From: Comamonadaceae bacterium
GTDB taxonomy: Bacteria; Pseudomonadota; Gammaproteobacteria; Burkholderiales; Burkholderiaceae_C
Direction of reading: 5' to 3'
NCBI GenBank assembly: GCA_027488255.1
Contig: JAIYBZ010000005.1
Coordinates: 1 to 41,959 of the forward strand
DNA: 41,959 nucleotides
Below the pieces are notes generated by a model. That model ran no database searches. It saw only the letters and a program-made list of their open reading frames with translations, and was not told where the DNA came from. This document shows positions 24,631 to 32,742 of the stretch, one piece after another (within the stretch, counting starts at the first letter, position 1; each line of letters starts with the position of its first letter). The translations under genes were made by a program, and so were the position numbers.

Positions 24631-24870
24631 TTAAGTGCCTGCAGGAATCCCGGTGGGTTGAATCCAGCCCATCTTCCAGGCGATCAGCACACAAATAAAG
24701 AGAACAATAGAAAATCCCACCCGAAACGCCAAAGCTTTGGCCATGTTCCCTTTTTTTGAGACGGTAGCTTCGTTGCCTTCCGTCGGCGGGGTGCCCCGCA
24801 TCATGTAAAACAAGGCCGAGCCCAGACTCAGCAAAATGGCAATAAATGCAATGGCAACCAAGATTTTCAT
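24631..24870 (-). CDS. Twin transmembrane protein (DUF2909)
   Basis: A 79-residue protein with two hydrophobic helices (about residues 3-24 and 50-70) joined by a charged loop (GNEATVSKKGNMAKALAFR). The start MKILVAIAFIAILLSLGSAL and the FYMMRG motif match DUF2909, twin transmembrane proteins that recur in betaproteobacterial oxidase loci. The frame extends to a TTG at 24885, inside the divergent SURF1 start; ATG 24870 gives the family-typical N-terminus, 14 bases from the SURF1 ATG. The function is not established. Confidence 0.85.
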   Translation of the reverse strand: MKILVAIAFIAILLSLGSALFYMMRGTPPTEGNEATVSKKGNMAKALAFRVGFSIVLFICVLIAWKMGWIQPTGIPAGT

Positions 24871-24884
24871 AAACGCATTATCCA

Positions 24885-25631
24885 ATGACTGAGAAACCCC
24901 TGAGCTGGCAAAGATGGTTGGTGCTTGGCATGGCCGTGTTGGGCGTGGGTGTCACTTTCTCTTTAGGCTTGTGGCAATTGGGCCGTGCTGACGAAAAAAC
25001 AGCCTTGCACAACGCCAAAACCCAGCAAGCGGCCAAGACGGTTTTGAGCGGACGCTCTTTGGGTCAAGCGGGAGAAGCCGACTCGGCCAGTCGCGCCGAG
25101 TTGGTGCACCGAAAAATGGTCTTGACCGGGCGTTGGTTGCCCGAGCACACGGTGTATTTGGAAAATCGCCAGATGCATGGCAAACCCGGTTTTTTTGTGC
25201 TGACCCCTATCCAACTGCAAGAGACGCAAGCCGTGTTGTTGGTACAGCGGGGTTGGGCACAACGCTCGTTCACCGATCGGACTGCTTTGCCTCCGATTCA
25301 GACACCTGAGGGGTCGGTTGAAATTCAAGGGCATTTGGCCCCATGGCCGTCAAGGCTCTATGACTTCGGCGGGACTGAAACAGGCCCGATACGGCAAAAT
25401 CTCGACTTGCAAGCGTTTCGAAAAGAAACCGGTTTGAATGTTCTCGAAGTCACCTTGCTGCAGTCAGATGCTGCCTCTGAAGGCCTGCTGCGCGAATGGC
25501 CCGTGGTGGCCAGTGGCGTCGAGAAACACCATGGCTATGCTTTTCAATGGTTTGGCCTGAGCGGCCTGATCGCTTTACTTTATGTCTGGTTCCAAATTGT
25601 CCAACCCCGCCGCAAAAAAAGATCAGCCTGA
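24885..25631 (+). CDS. SURF1 family cytochrome oxidase assembly protein
   Basis: SURF1/Shy1 helps insert heme a into oxidase subunit I. The 248 residues have the expected layout of two flanking membrane helices (about 11-30 and 219-240) and a periplasmic domain between. Conserved sequences visible are GLWQLGRADEK after helix 1, VYLENRQMHGKPGFFVLTP and LLVQRGWAQRS, then HHGYAFQWFGLSGLIALLY at the end. It begins a second oxidase-assembly run on the + strand and overlaps the next gene by about 50 bases. Confidence 0.93.
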   Translation: MTEKPLSWQRWLVLGMAVLGVGVTFSLGLWQLGRADEKTALHNAKTQQAAKTVLSGRSLGQAGEADSASRAELVHRKMVLTGRWLPEHTVYLENRQMHGKPGFFVLTPIQLQETQAVLLVQRGWAQRSFTDRTALPPIQTPEGSVEIQGHLAPWPSRLYDFGGTETGPIRQNLDLQAFRKETGLNVLEVTLLQSDAASEGLLREWPVVASGVEKHHGYAFQWFGLSGLIALLYVWFQIVQPRRKKRSA

Positions 25632-26295
25632 CAGCCCCTTGGCCATGACGGTGCACGACATGCCTCTTGTGGGCGATGTGGTGCAAGCCGATGCACAGCG
25701 CACCCGCATGGGCCGCTGGAAAATGCTGGCCATGTTGTTGATTTGTGCATCGCCCGTCATTGCTTCGTACTTCACGTATTACGTGGTGCGCCCGGAAGGA
25801 CGACGCAACTATGGAGAGCTGATCCAGCCGCAAAAAGACATGCCCCATGCGGTGGCCAAAAGCCTGCAAGGTGACCCCGTCCAGCTGCAAAGTTTGAAAG
25901 GCCAGTGGCTGTTGGTCACCGTGAGTTCCGGGGCGTGTGCCGAGGCGTGCCAACAAAATCTCTACTTTCAGCGCCAGTTGCGCGAAATTATGGGCCGTGA
26001 AAAAGACCGCTTAGACCGCGTCTGGTTGGTCAGCGACGATGTGCCAGTGCCTGAAAATCTGTTGCCCGCCCTCAACATGGCGCATGTGCTGCGTCTGGAT
26101 TTGCCGACGCTGCAAAGTTGGATCGCCCCGGCTGCGGGCCAGCAACTGCAAGACCATTTGTATGTGATCGACCCGATGGGCAACTTCATGATGCGATTTC
26201 CGGCCCACATGGATGTGGCCAGCGCCTCCAAGGCCAAACGCGACTTAGATCGCTTGCTCAAAGCCTCTTCGTCTTGGGACCAGGCGGGGCGCTGA
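25582..26295 (+). CDS. SCO-like thioredoxin-fold protein, probable oxidase assembly factor
   Basis: A 237-residue protein with one membrane anchor (about 49-70, MLAMLLICASPVIASYFTYY) and a periplasmic domain. The domain carries CxxxC (Cys119 and Cys123, GACAEACQQ) and a later DHLYVIDPMGNF with His192. SCO copper chaperones use a CxxxC pair and a His in the same relative place (in the sco gene at 28332: Cys73, Cys77, His162, in DHSAGSFTFDP). The overall match is distant and the spacer is shorter, so I call it SCO-like by motif. It is usually annotated as hypothetical in this position. The start at 25582 overlaps SURF1 by 50 bases; Met 25645 is an alternative. Confidence 0.75.
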   Translation: MSGSKLSNPAAKKDQPDSPLAMTVHDMPLVGDVVQADAQRTRMGRWKMLAMLLICASPVIASYFTYYVVRPEGRRNYGELIQPQKDMPHAVAKSLQGDPVQLQSLKGQWLLVTVSSGACAEACQQNLYFQRQLREIMGREKDRLDRVWLVSDDVPVPENLLPALNMAHVLRLDLPTLQSWIAPAAGQQLQDHLYVIDPMGNFMMRFPAHMDVASASKAKRDLDRLLKASSSWDQAGR

Positions 26296-26298
26296 GAC

Positions 26299-27429
26299 AT
26301 GACCGAAGTCGATTTGTACAACTTAGCTCCCGTCTTTCAGCTGATGGGAGTCGGGCTGGCGGTGGCCGCCCTGCCGATTGGCTGGTGGCTTTGGCAGCAG
26401 CGCAGCGCGAGCCCGGCTGGACGCCTCAGGGCGCTCACCTTGATCACCTTGTTCCTGACTTTTGACTTGGTGTTGTTTGGTGCCTTCACGCGCCTGACCG
26501 ATTCTGGACTGGGTTGCCCCGATTGGCCGGGGTGTTATGGCAGCGCCTCGCCATTGGGGGCGAAATCAGAAATCACGGCGGCTGAAACCGCCATGCCCAC
26601 AGGCCCTGTGACCCACAGCAAAGCATGGATCGAAATGGTGCACCGCTATCTGGCCACGGGGGTGGGGGTGTTGATTTTGCTGTTGGCCAGTTTGAGCTGG
26701 TGGCAGCGGCGTCAACAGCCCCGCATCAGTCCGTGGTGGCCGACTTTGACCTTGGTCTGGGTGTGTTTGCAGGGTGCATTTGGCGCCTTGACCGTCACCA
26801 TGAAATTGTTTCCCGCCATCGTCACATTGCACTTGATGTTTGGTATCGGCTTGTTGGCTTTGCTGATGGCGCAGGCGGTTCGTTATGACGGCGCGCACAG
26901 CCGACCTTTGCCTGCCGGTCTGCGTCAAGGTGTGTGGTGGGGCTTTGTCTTGCTGTGGATGCAAATTGCGCTGGGCGGATGGGTCAGCACCAACTACGCC
27001 GTGCTGGCTTGCCCTGATTTCCCAACCTGCAACGGCCAATGGCTTCCGGCGATGAACTGGCAAGGCTTTAGCTTGTGGCGCGAGTTGGGCCATAACGCGA
27101 GTGGACAACTGCTGGAGTTTTCGGCTTTGTCTTCGATTCACTTTGTCCACCGCTCCTTTGCTTGGGTGGTGTTGACGGTGTTGCTGGTGGTGGGTTGGCG
27201 TTTGCGCCAGCATGCTTCATTGTCTGTTGCGGGTCAGTGGTTGTTGGGCTTGTCGGCCTTGCAATTCATCACGGGCTTGAGCAATGTGGTCCTCGACTGG
27301 CCTTTGTTGGCGGCCGTGTTGCACACCGGTGGCGCAGCTGCCATGGTGGTGACCCTCACCTGGGCGCTGAGTGTGAGCCGCGCCGACAATACTTCTTCTC
27401 CCATTGCCCCCATTAGGCCCGCTGCATGA
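26299..27429 (+). CDS. ctaA: Heme A synthase (CtaA/COX15)
   Basis: Inner-membrane enzyme that oxidises the C8 methyl of heme O to a formyl group, making heme A for the oxidase. The 376 residues form about eight helices in two halves. Paired cysteines occur in both halves: Cys73/Cys79 in GCPDWPGC and a second pair in ACPDFPTC. Heme-ligand histidines are in [31 protein letters not shown] and LHTGGAAAM. It starts three bases after the SCO-like gene, and its TGA overlaps the ctaB ATG, a sign of tight coupling of heme A and heme O synthesis. Confidence 0.95.
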   Translation: MTEVDLYNLAPVFQLMGVGLAVAALPIGWWLWQQRSASPAGRLRALTLITLFLTFDLVLFGAFTRLTDSGLGCPDWPGCYGSASPLGAKSEITAAETAMPTGPVTHSKAWIEMVHRYLATGVGVLILLLASLSWWQRRQQPRISPWWPTLTLVWVCLQGAFGALTVTMKLFPAIVTLHLMFGIGLLALLMAQAVRYDGAHSRPLPAGLRQGVWWGFVLLWMQIALGGWVSTNYAVLACPDFPTCNGQWLPAMNWQGFSLWRELGHNASGQLLEFSALSSIHFVHRSFAWVVLTVLLVVGWRLRQHASLSVAGQWLLGLSALQFITGLSNVVLDWPLLAAVLHTGGAAAMVVTLTWALSVSRADNTSSPIAPIRPAA

Positions 27430-28322
27430 CCACTGCCAATGCCCTTTTGCCCGCTTCAGCGTGGCGACAATATTACGCACTGACCAAACCGCGAGTGGTG
27501 CAACTGATTGTCTTTTGCGCCCTGATCGGCATGGTCTTGGCGGTACCGGGCGTGCCCACCATGGCCGAATTGAAGCTGGGTCTTTGGGCCTGCATGGGCA
27601 TTTGGCTGGTGGCCGGTGCCGCGGCGGCGTTCAATTGCTTGGTTGAAAAAACCATCGACTCCAAAATGAAGCGCACCGCGTGGCGTCCCACAGCCAAAGG
27701 GGAGTTGAGTGACCGCCAAGCGTTGTTGTTTTCGGGCATTTTGTGCGCATGCGGTTCGGCGGTGCTGTATGTCTGGGTGAACCCCTTGACCATGTGGCTC
27801 ACCTTTGCCACGTTTGTCGGTTACGCCGTGATCTACACCGTGATTTTGAAACCCCTCACGCCCCAAAACATTGTGATTGGCGGTGCCAGTGGCGCGATGC
27901 CGCCCGTGTTGGGTTGGGCGGCCATGACGGGGCAGGTGGGGCCAGAGGCCTTGATCTTGTTTTTGATTATTTTTCTCTGGACGCCGCCTCACTTTTGGGC
28001 GCTCGCGCTGTATCGGGTCGAGGACTATCGCAAGTCGGGCCTGCCCATGCTGCCGGTGACGCATGGCAATGCCTTCACGCGTTTGCAAATTTTGCTCTAC
28101 ACCATCGTCTTGATGGCCGCATGCCTGATGCCCTTTGTGTATGGCATGAGCTCGTGGTTGTATTTGTTTGCCGCCGTGCTGCTGAGCTTGGGTTTTATCG
28201 GCTATGCCGTGGCGCTGTACCGAAACTATTCGGACGAACTGGCGCGAAAAACGTTTCGTTTTTCACTGGTTCATTTGAGTGCCTTGTTCGCCGCCCTGCT
28301 GATCGACCATTACATCTACTGA
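27426..28322 (+). CDS. ctaB: Protoheme IX farnesyltransferase (heme O synthase)
   Basis: UbiA-family prenyltransferase that attaches a farnesyl group to heme B to form heme O, the substrate of CtaA. The 298 residues form about eight to nine membrane helices. Family motifs are [19 protein letters not shown], the polyprenyl-diphosphate site [19 protein letters not shown], the substrate loop [17 protein letters not shown] and the second acidic site [15 protein letters not shown]. It overlaps ctaA by four bases (ATGA), and sco follows after 9 bases. Confidence 0.96.
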   Translation: MTTANALLPASAWRQYYALTKPRVVQLIVFCALIGMVLAVPGVPTMAELKLGLWACMGIWLVAGAAAAFNCLVEKTIDSKMKRTAWRPTAKGELSDRQALLFSGILCACGSAVLYVWVNPLTMWLTFATFVGYAVIYTVILKPLTPQNIVIGGASGAMPPVLGWAAMTGQVGPEALILFLIIFLWTPPHFWALALYRVEDYRKSGLPMLPVTHGNAFTRLQILLYTIVLMAACLMPFVYGMSSWLYLFAAVLLSLGFIGYAVALYRNYSDELARKTFRFSLVHLSALFAALLIDHYIY

Positions 28323-28331
28323 GATTCACGC

Positions 28332-28931
28332 ATGTTCCCTCGACGCACCCTTTTCGCTGGCGCTTTGGCGCTGGGCGCCGCCTGTTTGCTGGCCGCTTGC
28401 GCCGAAGACAAGCCGGCCTTCCGTGCGGTGGACATCACCGGCGCCGACTATGCGCAAGGTTGGGAGCTCACCGACCAAAACGGCCAAGTGCGCACGCTGA
28501 AAGACTTCGCGGGCAAAGTGGTGGTGGTGTTTTTTGGCTTCACACAATGCCCCGATGTCTGTCCCACGGCGATGCAAGAAATGGTCGAGGCCAAGCAATT
28601 GTTGGGGGCAGATGGTGCGCGTTTGCAAAGTGTCTTCATCACTGTGGACCCCGAGCGCGATACGCCTGAGATGCTGAAGGCCTACATGGCCAATTTCGGC
28701 GCTGACTTTGTGGCGCTGCGGCCCACCCCTGAGCAGCTGCCCAAAGTGACGAAAGATTTCAAGATTTATTTCAAAAAAGTCGAAGGCAAAACGCCCACCA
28801 GCTACACCATGGACCACTCGGCCGGCAGCTTCACCTTTGACCCACAAGGCCGCGTGCGTTTGTACAACCGCTATGGCAGCGGCGCCGCTGCTTTGGCTGC
28901 CGATGCCAAAATTTTATTGAGTGGCAAATAA
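28332..28931 (+). CDS. SCO1/SenC family copper chaperone lipoprotein
   Basis: Thioredoxin-fold protein that loads copper into the CuA centre of oxidase subunit II. The N-terminus is a lipoprotein signal with lipobox LLAAC (lipidated Cys23). The Cu ligands are Cys73 and Cys77 (TQCPDVCPTAM) and His162 (TMDHSAGSF); the conserved TVDPERDTP loop is at about 104-112. At 199 residues it has the usual SCO length. It is the last gene of the SURF1-ctaA-ctaB run and converges on rpoH, with a strong hairpin between. Confidence 0.95.
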   Translation: MFPRRTLFAGALALGAACLLAACAEDKPAFRAVDITGADYAQGWELTDQNGQVRTLKDFAGKVVVVFFGFTQCPDVCPTAMQEMVEAKQLLGADGARLQSVFITVDPERDTPEMLKAYMANFGADFVALRPTPEQLPKVTKDFKIYFKKVEGKTPTSYTMDHSAGSFTFDPQGRVRLYNRYGSGAAALAADAKILLSGK

Positions 28932-28962
28932 GGCGCTTCTGAGCCTGCGCCCACTTCAGGGC

Positions 28963-28990
28963 AAAAAAATGCCCGGTGAAAACCGGGCAT
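28963..28990 (-). terminator. Rho-independent terminator of rpoH
   Basis: On the - strand ATGCCCGGT-TTTC-ACCGGGCAT is followed by a run of T (A-run 28963-28969 on +). The 9-pair stem is perfect, and it lies 28 bases after the rpoH stop. On the + strand the same hairpin follows sco but has no T-run. Confidence 0.92.
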
Positions 28991-29017
28991 CAGATGCAGC
29001 GTGAAGTGGCTTGATGT

Positions 29018-29950
29018 TCAGGCGAACTCGGTCAGCGCCTTCTTCATTTTTTTCATGGCGGCGACTTCAATCTGACGGATGCGTTCAGCGCTGACGCCAT
29101 ACTCGTCGGCCAGATCGTGCAAGGTCATGCCTCCAGAGCCGTTGTCGTTGACTTTCAACCAACGTTCTTCCACGATGCGGCGGCTGCGTTCGTCCAGTGC
29201 GTTCAAAGCCGTGGCCAAGCCGTCACTGGCCATCACATCGCGCTGGTGCGCTTCGATCATGGCGGTGGGTTCGTGGTTCACATCGGCCAGATAGGCGATA
29301 GGGCCAAAGGCTTGCTCACCATCGTCGGAAGGGGAAGGGTCCAGCAGCACATCCCCGCCGGACATGCGCATTTCCATCTCCAACACCTCTTCGCGTTTGA
29401 CGTTGAGGTTGAGCGCCATCGAGTCCACTTGGTCGGTGGTCAAGGTGTCGCGGTGTGTGCCCTCTGCGGCATCGGCCTTGAAGCCTTGCTTCATGGAGCG
29501 CAAGTTAAAAAACAATTTGCGTTGGGCTTTGGTCGTTGCGACCTTGACCATGCGCCAGTTTTTCAAAATGTATTCGTGAATTTCGGCCTTGATCCAGTGC
29601 AGGGCATAGCTCACCAAGCGCACCCCCTGATCGGGGTCAAAGCGTTTCACCGCTTTCATCAAGCCCACATTGCCTTCTTGGATCAGGTCGCCATGGGGCA
29701 AACCGTAGCCCAGGTACTGGCGTGAAACAGAAACCACCAAACGCAAGTGCGACAGCACCAGTTTGCGAGCGGCTTCTAAGTCGTCGTTGGCTTTGAGTTG
29801 TCGAGCGGCCTCTTGCTCTTCCTCGAGGGTGAGCATGGGCATGCGGTTGACCGCAGAAATATAGGCGTCCAGATGGCCGAGCGAGGGGACAACTGCCCAC
29901 GGGTTGCTCAAGGTCATCGCGGTGGTGGGCGAACCAGTTTGAATGTTCAT
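29018..29950 (-). CDS. rpoH: RNA polymerase heat-shock sigma factor RpoH (sigma-32)
   Basis: Directs transcription of heat-shock chaperone and protease genes. The 310 residues include region 2 with DLIQEGNVGLMKAVKRFDPD and RLVSYALHWIKAEI, the diagnostic RpoH box QRKLFFNLR at 143-151, and region 4 with the helix-turn-helix LADEYGVSAERIRQIEVAAMKKM. AAAGGAG precedes the ATG. A perfect CIRCE operator lies 29 bases upstream, so the repressor HrcA probably controls this gene. ftsY is the next gene upstream on the same strand; the ftsE-ftsX genes that lie between them in E. coli are absent. Confidence 0.97.
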   Translation of the reverse strand: MNIQTGSPTTAMTLSNPWAVVPSLGHLDAYISAVNRMPMLTLEEEQEAARQLKANDDLEAARKLVLSHLRLVVSVSRQYLGYGLPHGDLIQEGNVGLMKAVKRFDPDQGVRLVSYALHWIKAEIHEYILKNWRMVKVATTKAQRKLFFNLRSMKQGFKADAAEGTHRDTLTTDQVDSMALNLNVKREEVLEMEMRMSGGDVLLDPSPSDDGEQAFGPIAYLADVNHEPTAMIEAHQRDVMASDGLATALNALDERSRRIVEERWLKVNDNGSGGMTLHDLADEYGVSAERIRQIEVAAMKKMKKALTEFA

Positions 29951-29978
29951 ACCAGAACTCCTTTCAGATGCGCCGATT

Positions 29979-30005
29979 TTAGCACTCCATTATGGAGAGT
30001 GCTAA
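29979..30005 (-). promoter_or_regulatory. CIRCE operator (HrcA site) upstream of rpoH
   Basis: TTAGCACTC, nine bases, GAGTGCTAA: both half-sites and the spacing match the CIRCE consensus without a mismatch. It lies 29-55 bases before the rpoH start codon. The spacer contains CATAAT on the - strand, a possible -10 hexamer, so bound HrcA would cover the promoter. No good -35 was found. Confidence 0.95.
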
Positions 30006-30086
30006 TTGCAAAGTGGGTATTCACCCAGCTTATTGCGGATTCATTGATACTGATTAATAGATTTAAATGAATACTTAATATATCTA

Positions 30087-31067
30087 TCAGCTCAATAGCG
30101 CTTGTGCAAACTCACGCGCGTTGAAGGTTTCGAGGTCTTCCAAACCTTCGCCAACCCCAATGAAGTAAACCGGGATCGGCTTTTCACGGGCAATGGCGCA
30201 CAACACCCCCCCTTTGGCGGTGCCGTCCAGTTTGGTCACGATCAGGCCCGTCAATCCCAAGGTGTCGTCAAATGCCCGCACTTGGGCCAGCGCGTTTTGC
30301 CCGGTGTTGCCATCGATGACCAGCAGCACTTCGTGGGGGGCTGTGGCTTCGGCTTTTTGCACCACCCGTTTGATTTTCTTCAGCTCTTCCATCAAGTGCT
30401 GTTGGGTGGGCAGACGGCCTGCAGTGTCCACCAGCACCACATCGCGGCCGCGCGCACGGCCGGCACTGACCGCATCAAAACTCACGGCGGCAGGGTCGCC
30501 CCCTTGTTGGCTGACGATTTCCACGGTATTGCGGGTGGCCCAAACCGCCAGTTGTTCTTTGGCTGCGGCGCGGAAGGTGTCGGCGGCCGCCAACAGCACA
30601 CTCAGGCCTTCATCGGCCAAGTGTTTGGTCAATTTGCCAATGGACGTGGTTTTGCCCGCCCCGTTCACGCCCGCCACCATGATCACGGTGGGGTGGTGCT
30701 CACCAACGGACAGTGGTTTTTGCAGGGGCTGCAGCAGGTCGGTGATGGCATCGGCCAGCAAATTTTTCACCTGCACAGGCTCTGTGGCCTTGGTCTCTTT
30801 GACCCGGCGTTTCAAGTCTTGCAACAGGTGCTCGGTGGCCTTCACGCCGGTGTCTGCCATCAGCAAAGCGGTCTCCAGCTCTTCATACAGCGCTTCGTCG
30901 ATTCGCGTGCCTGTGAAGACCGTGGTGATGCTCGAGCCTGTTTTGCGCAGGCCCGATTTGAGCCGATCTAGCCAACCCTGACGGGTGGCCGCTGCTGGAG
31001 GGATGTCAGAGCCTGGCGCAGATTTGACCTCGGCCTCTGGGGATTTTTTTTTGAAGAAACTGAACAT
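30087..31067 (-). CDS. ftsY: Signal recognition particle receptor FtsY
   Basis: SRP-family GTPase that receives ribosome-nascent-chain complexes at the membrane. The 326 residues start with a short basic tail (FSFFKKK), lack the long acidic A domain of E. coli, and carry the NG domain: G1 loop GVNGAGKTT at 133-141, ADTFRAAAKEQL, DTAGRLPTQ, TKLDGTAKGG and the closing GVGEGLEDLETFN. The start codon is only 19 bases from the divergent M16 peptidase start, so its promoter must lie within the beginning of that gene. Confidence 0.97.
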   Translation of the reverse strand: MFSFFKKKSPEAEVKSAPGSDIPPAAATRQGWLDRLKSGLRKTGSSITTVFTGTRIDEALYEELETALLMADTGVKATEHLLQDLKRRVKETKATEPVQVKNLLADAITDLLQPLQKPLSVGEHHPTVIMVAGVNGAGKTTSIGKLTKHLADEGLSVLLAAADTFRAAAKEQLAVWATRNTVEIVSQQGGDPAAVSFDAVSAGRARGRDVVLVDTAGRLPTQQHLMEELKKIKRVVQKAEATAPHEVLLVIDGNTGQNALAQVRAFDDTLGLTGLIVTKLDGTAKGGVLCAIAREKPIPVYFIGVGEGLEDLETFNAREFAQALLS

Positions 31068-31086
31068 GGCTTGGATTTAATGGATC

Positions 31087-32733
31087 ATGCATTCTATGAA
31101 ACCGAACTTTCACTGGGGCCACACCGTCGCCCAGACTGTTGTCCAGACTGTCGTCCACAGCAGTGCCCACACTGTCGCCCACATGGCCCACGTGGCCCAC
31201 AAGGCTCACAAGGCCCAAGTGGTCCACATGCCCCATATGCGCCATATGCCTCATCTTCGGCTGGTCAAAGGCAAAGGCACGCTGTTCGCGCAGTTCGCCC
31301 AGCTCGCTTTGGCCAGTGCAGTCATGCTGTGGATGGCAGCGACAGCCCCCGCCCTCGCAGTAGCACAGACGGCCAATGCCCATGTTGTCACGCCAAAGGC
31401 TGCAAACGCCCAAACGGCGGCGGTGCACACCTTCACTTTGGCCAACGGCATGACGGTCTGGGTCAAGCCCGACCGCCGCGCCCCCACAGCCGTACACATG
31501 GTGTGGCTGCGGGTCGGCTCGATGGACGAGGTGGACGGCACCAGTGGCGTTGCCCATGTGTTGGAGCACATGTTGTTCAAGGGCACGCCCACGCTGGGAG
31601 CTGGTGAGTTTTCTCGCCGGGTCGCGGCCTTGGGGGGGCGAGAAAACGCCTTCACTTCAAAAGACTACACCGGGTATTTTCAGCAAATCCCTTCGTCTCA
31701 ATTGGAGGCGGTGATGCGATTGGAAGCCGATCGATTCGCCAACAACCAGTGGCCCGATGCGGAGTTTGTCAAAGAGTTGGAGGTGGTGAAAGAAGAGCGT
31801 CGCCTGCGCACCGAAGACAACCCGCGTGCGCAGCTGTATGAAATGCTGATGGCCACTGCCCTGACGGCCTCGCCTTATCGCCGACCCATTGTGGGCTGGA
31901 TGAGTGACTTGGAGGCCATGACGCCGCAAGACGCCCGAGATTTTTATCGCCGCTGGTACACGCCCAGTAACGCGGCGGTGGTGGTGGCCGGCGATGTCGA
32001 TCCGCTGCAGGTCAAAGCGCTGGCAGAAAAATATTACGGCGCAATTGCTGCACGCCCCTTGCCGCCGCGCAAACCCCAACAAGAACCTGCGCAACAAGGT
32101 CTGCGCCGACTGGAGTTCAAAGCCCCTGCAGAGCAGGCGTATGTGACCTTGGCCTTCAAGGTGCCGCGCATGAGCAGCCTAGCAGTCACGCCAGAGAACG
32201 ACGACGCACTGGCGCTGACGGTGCTTGCGGCGGTGCTGGACGGCTACAGCGGGGCGCGCCTAGAGCGCACCTTGACGCAGGGCGACAAGCGATTGGCAGA
32301 CAGCGTGGGGGCCTATAACGGCTTGCTCGGACGCGGTCCGCAATTCTTTTATTTGGACGGTGTCCCCGCCAAAGGCCAAACGCCCGAAGCCCTCGAAGCC
32401 GCCTTGCGTGCACAGGTTCAGCGGGTGGCCACAGAAGGCGTGACCGAGGCCGAGCTGCAACGCGTGAAGACCCAGTGGGTGGCCAGTGAAATTTACAAGC
32501 TCGATTCGGTCTTCAACCAAGGCCGCGAACTGGGTGTGGCTTGGTCCTTGGGCTTGCCCCCCGACTACAGCGCACAAATGATCGCGCGTTTGCGCCAAGT
32601 TTCACCTGCGCAGGTTCAGGCCGTGGCGCAAAAATATTTTGGCGATGACAGCCTGACCGTGGGCATCTTGCGTCCACAGCCTGTGTCTGACGCCCCCAAG
32701 CCGCGCCGTGCCGCCCCTGGCCTGCGGCATTAA
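31087..32733 (+). CDS. M16 family zinc metallopeptidase (active subunit) with His-rich N-terminal extension
   Basis: Pitrilysin-type peptidase, probably periplasmic. The inverted zinc motif is complete: His157-x2-Glu160-His161 (HVLEHMLFKGT), with the third ligand Glu237 in VVKEERRLR. A hydrophobic signal (about residues 65-93, ending PALAVA-QT) precedes the domain. Ahead of it are about 60 residues with His every third or fourth position, encoded by tandem repeats at 31120-31260. The real start may be later: Met54 at 31246 would give a normal signal peptide and leave room for promoters between this gene and ftsY. No start has a clear ribosome site. The gene for an inactive partner follows after 9 bases. 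Confidence 0.88.
   Translation: MHSMKPNFHWGHTVAQTVVQTVVHSSAHTVAHMAHVAHKAHKAQVVHMPHMRHMPHLRLVKGKGTLFAQFAQLALASAVMLWMAATAPALAVAQTANAHVVTPKAANAQTAAVHTFTLANGMTVWVKPDRRAPTAVHMVWLRVGSMDEVDGTSGVAHVLEHMLFKGTPTLGAGEFSRRVAALGGRENAFTSKDYTGYFQQIPSSQLEAVMRLEADRFANNQWPDAEFVKELEVVKEERRLRTEDNPRAQLYEMLMATALTASPYRRPIVGWMSDLEAMTPQDARDFYRRWYTPSNAAVVVAGDVDPLQVKALAEKYYGAIAARPLPPRKPQQEPAQQGLRRLEFKAPAEQAYVTLAFKVPRMSSLAVTPENDDALALTVLAAVLDGYSGARLERTLTQGDKRLADSVGAYNGLLGRGPQFFYLDGVPAKGQTPEALEAALRAQVQRVATEGVTEAELQRVKTQWVASEIYKLDSVFNQGRELGVAWSLGLPPDYSAQMIARLRQVSPAQVQAVAQKYFGDDSLTVGILRPQPVSDAPKPRRAAPGLRH
31120..31260 (+). repeat. Compound tandem repeat encoding a His-rich segment
   Basis: Five imperfect 12-bp units (31120-31179; cac/cag act gtc gcc type) are followed by nine imperfect 9-bp units (31180-31260; cac atg gcc type, with one caa). 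Both unit sizes are multiples of three and stay in the peptidase frame, giving Hxxx then Hxx spacing. The array lies next to the ftsY start. Confidence 0.85.
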
Positions 32734-32742
32734 TGGTCTCTG

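Noticed and set aside
31071..31607. Collagen-like frame with GPxGPx repeats and many Pro/Cys
   Set aside because: It is the alternative frame of the 9-bp repeats at the start of the M16 gene; after the repeats it has no domain and is out of frame with the peptidase.
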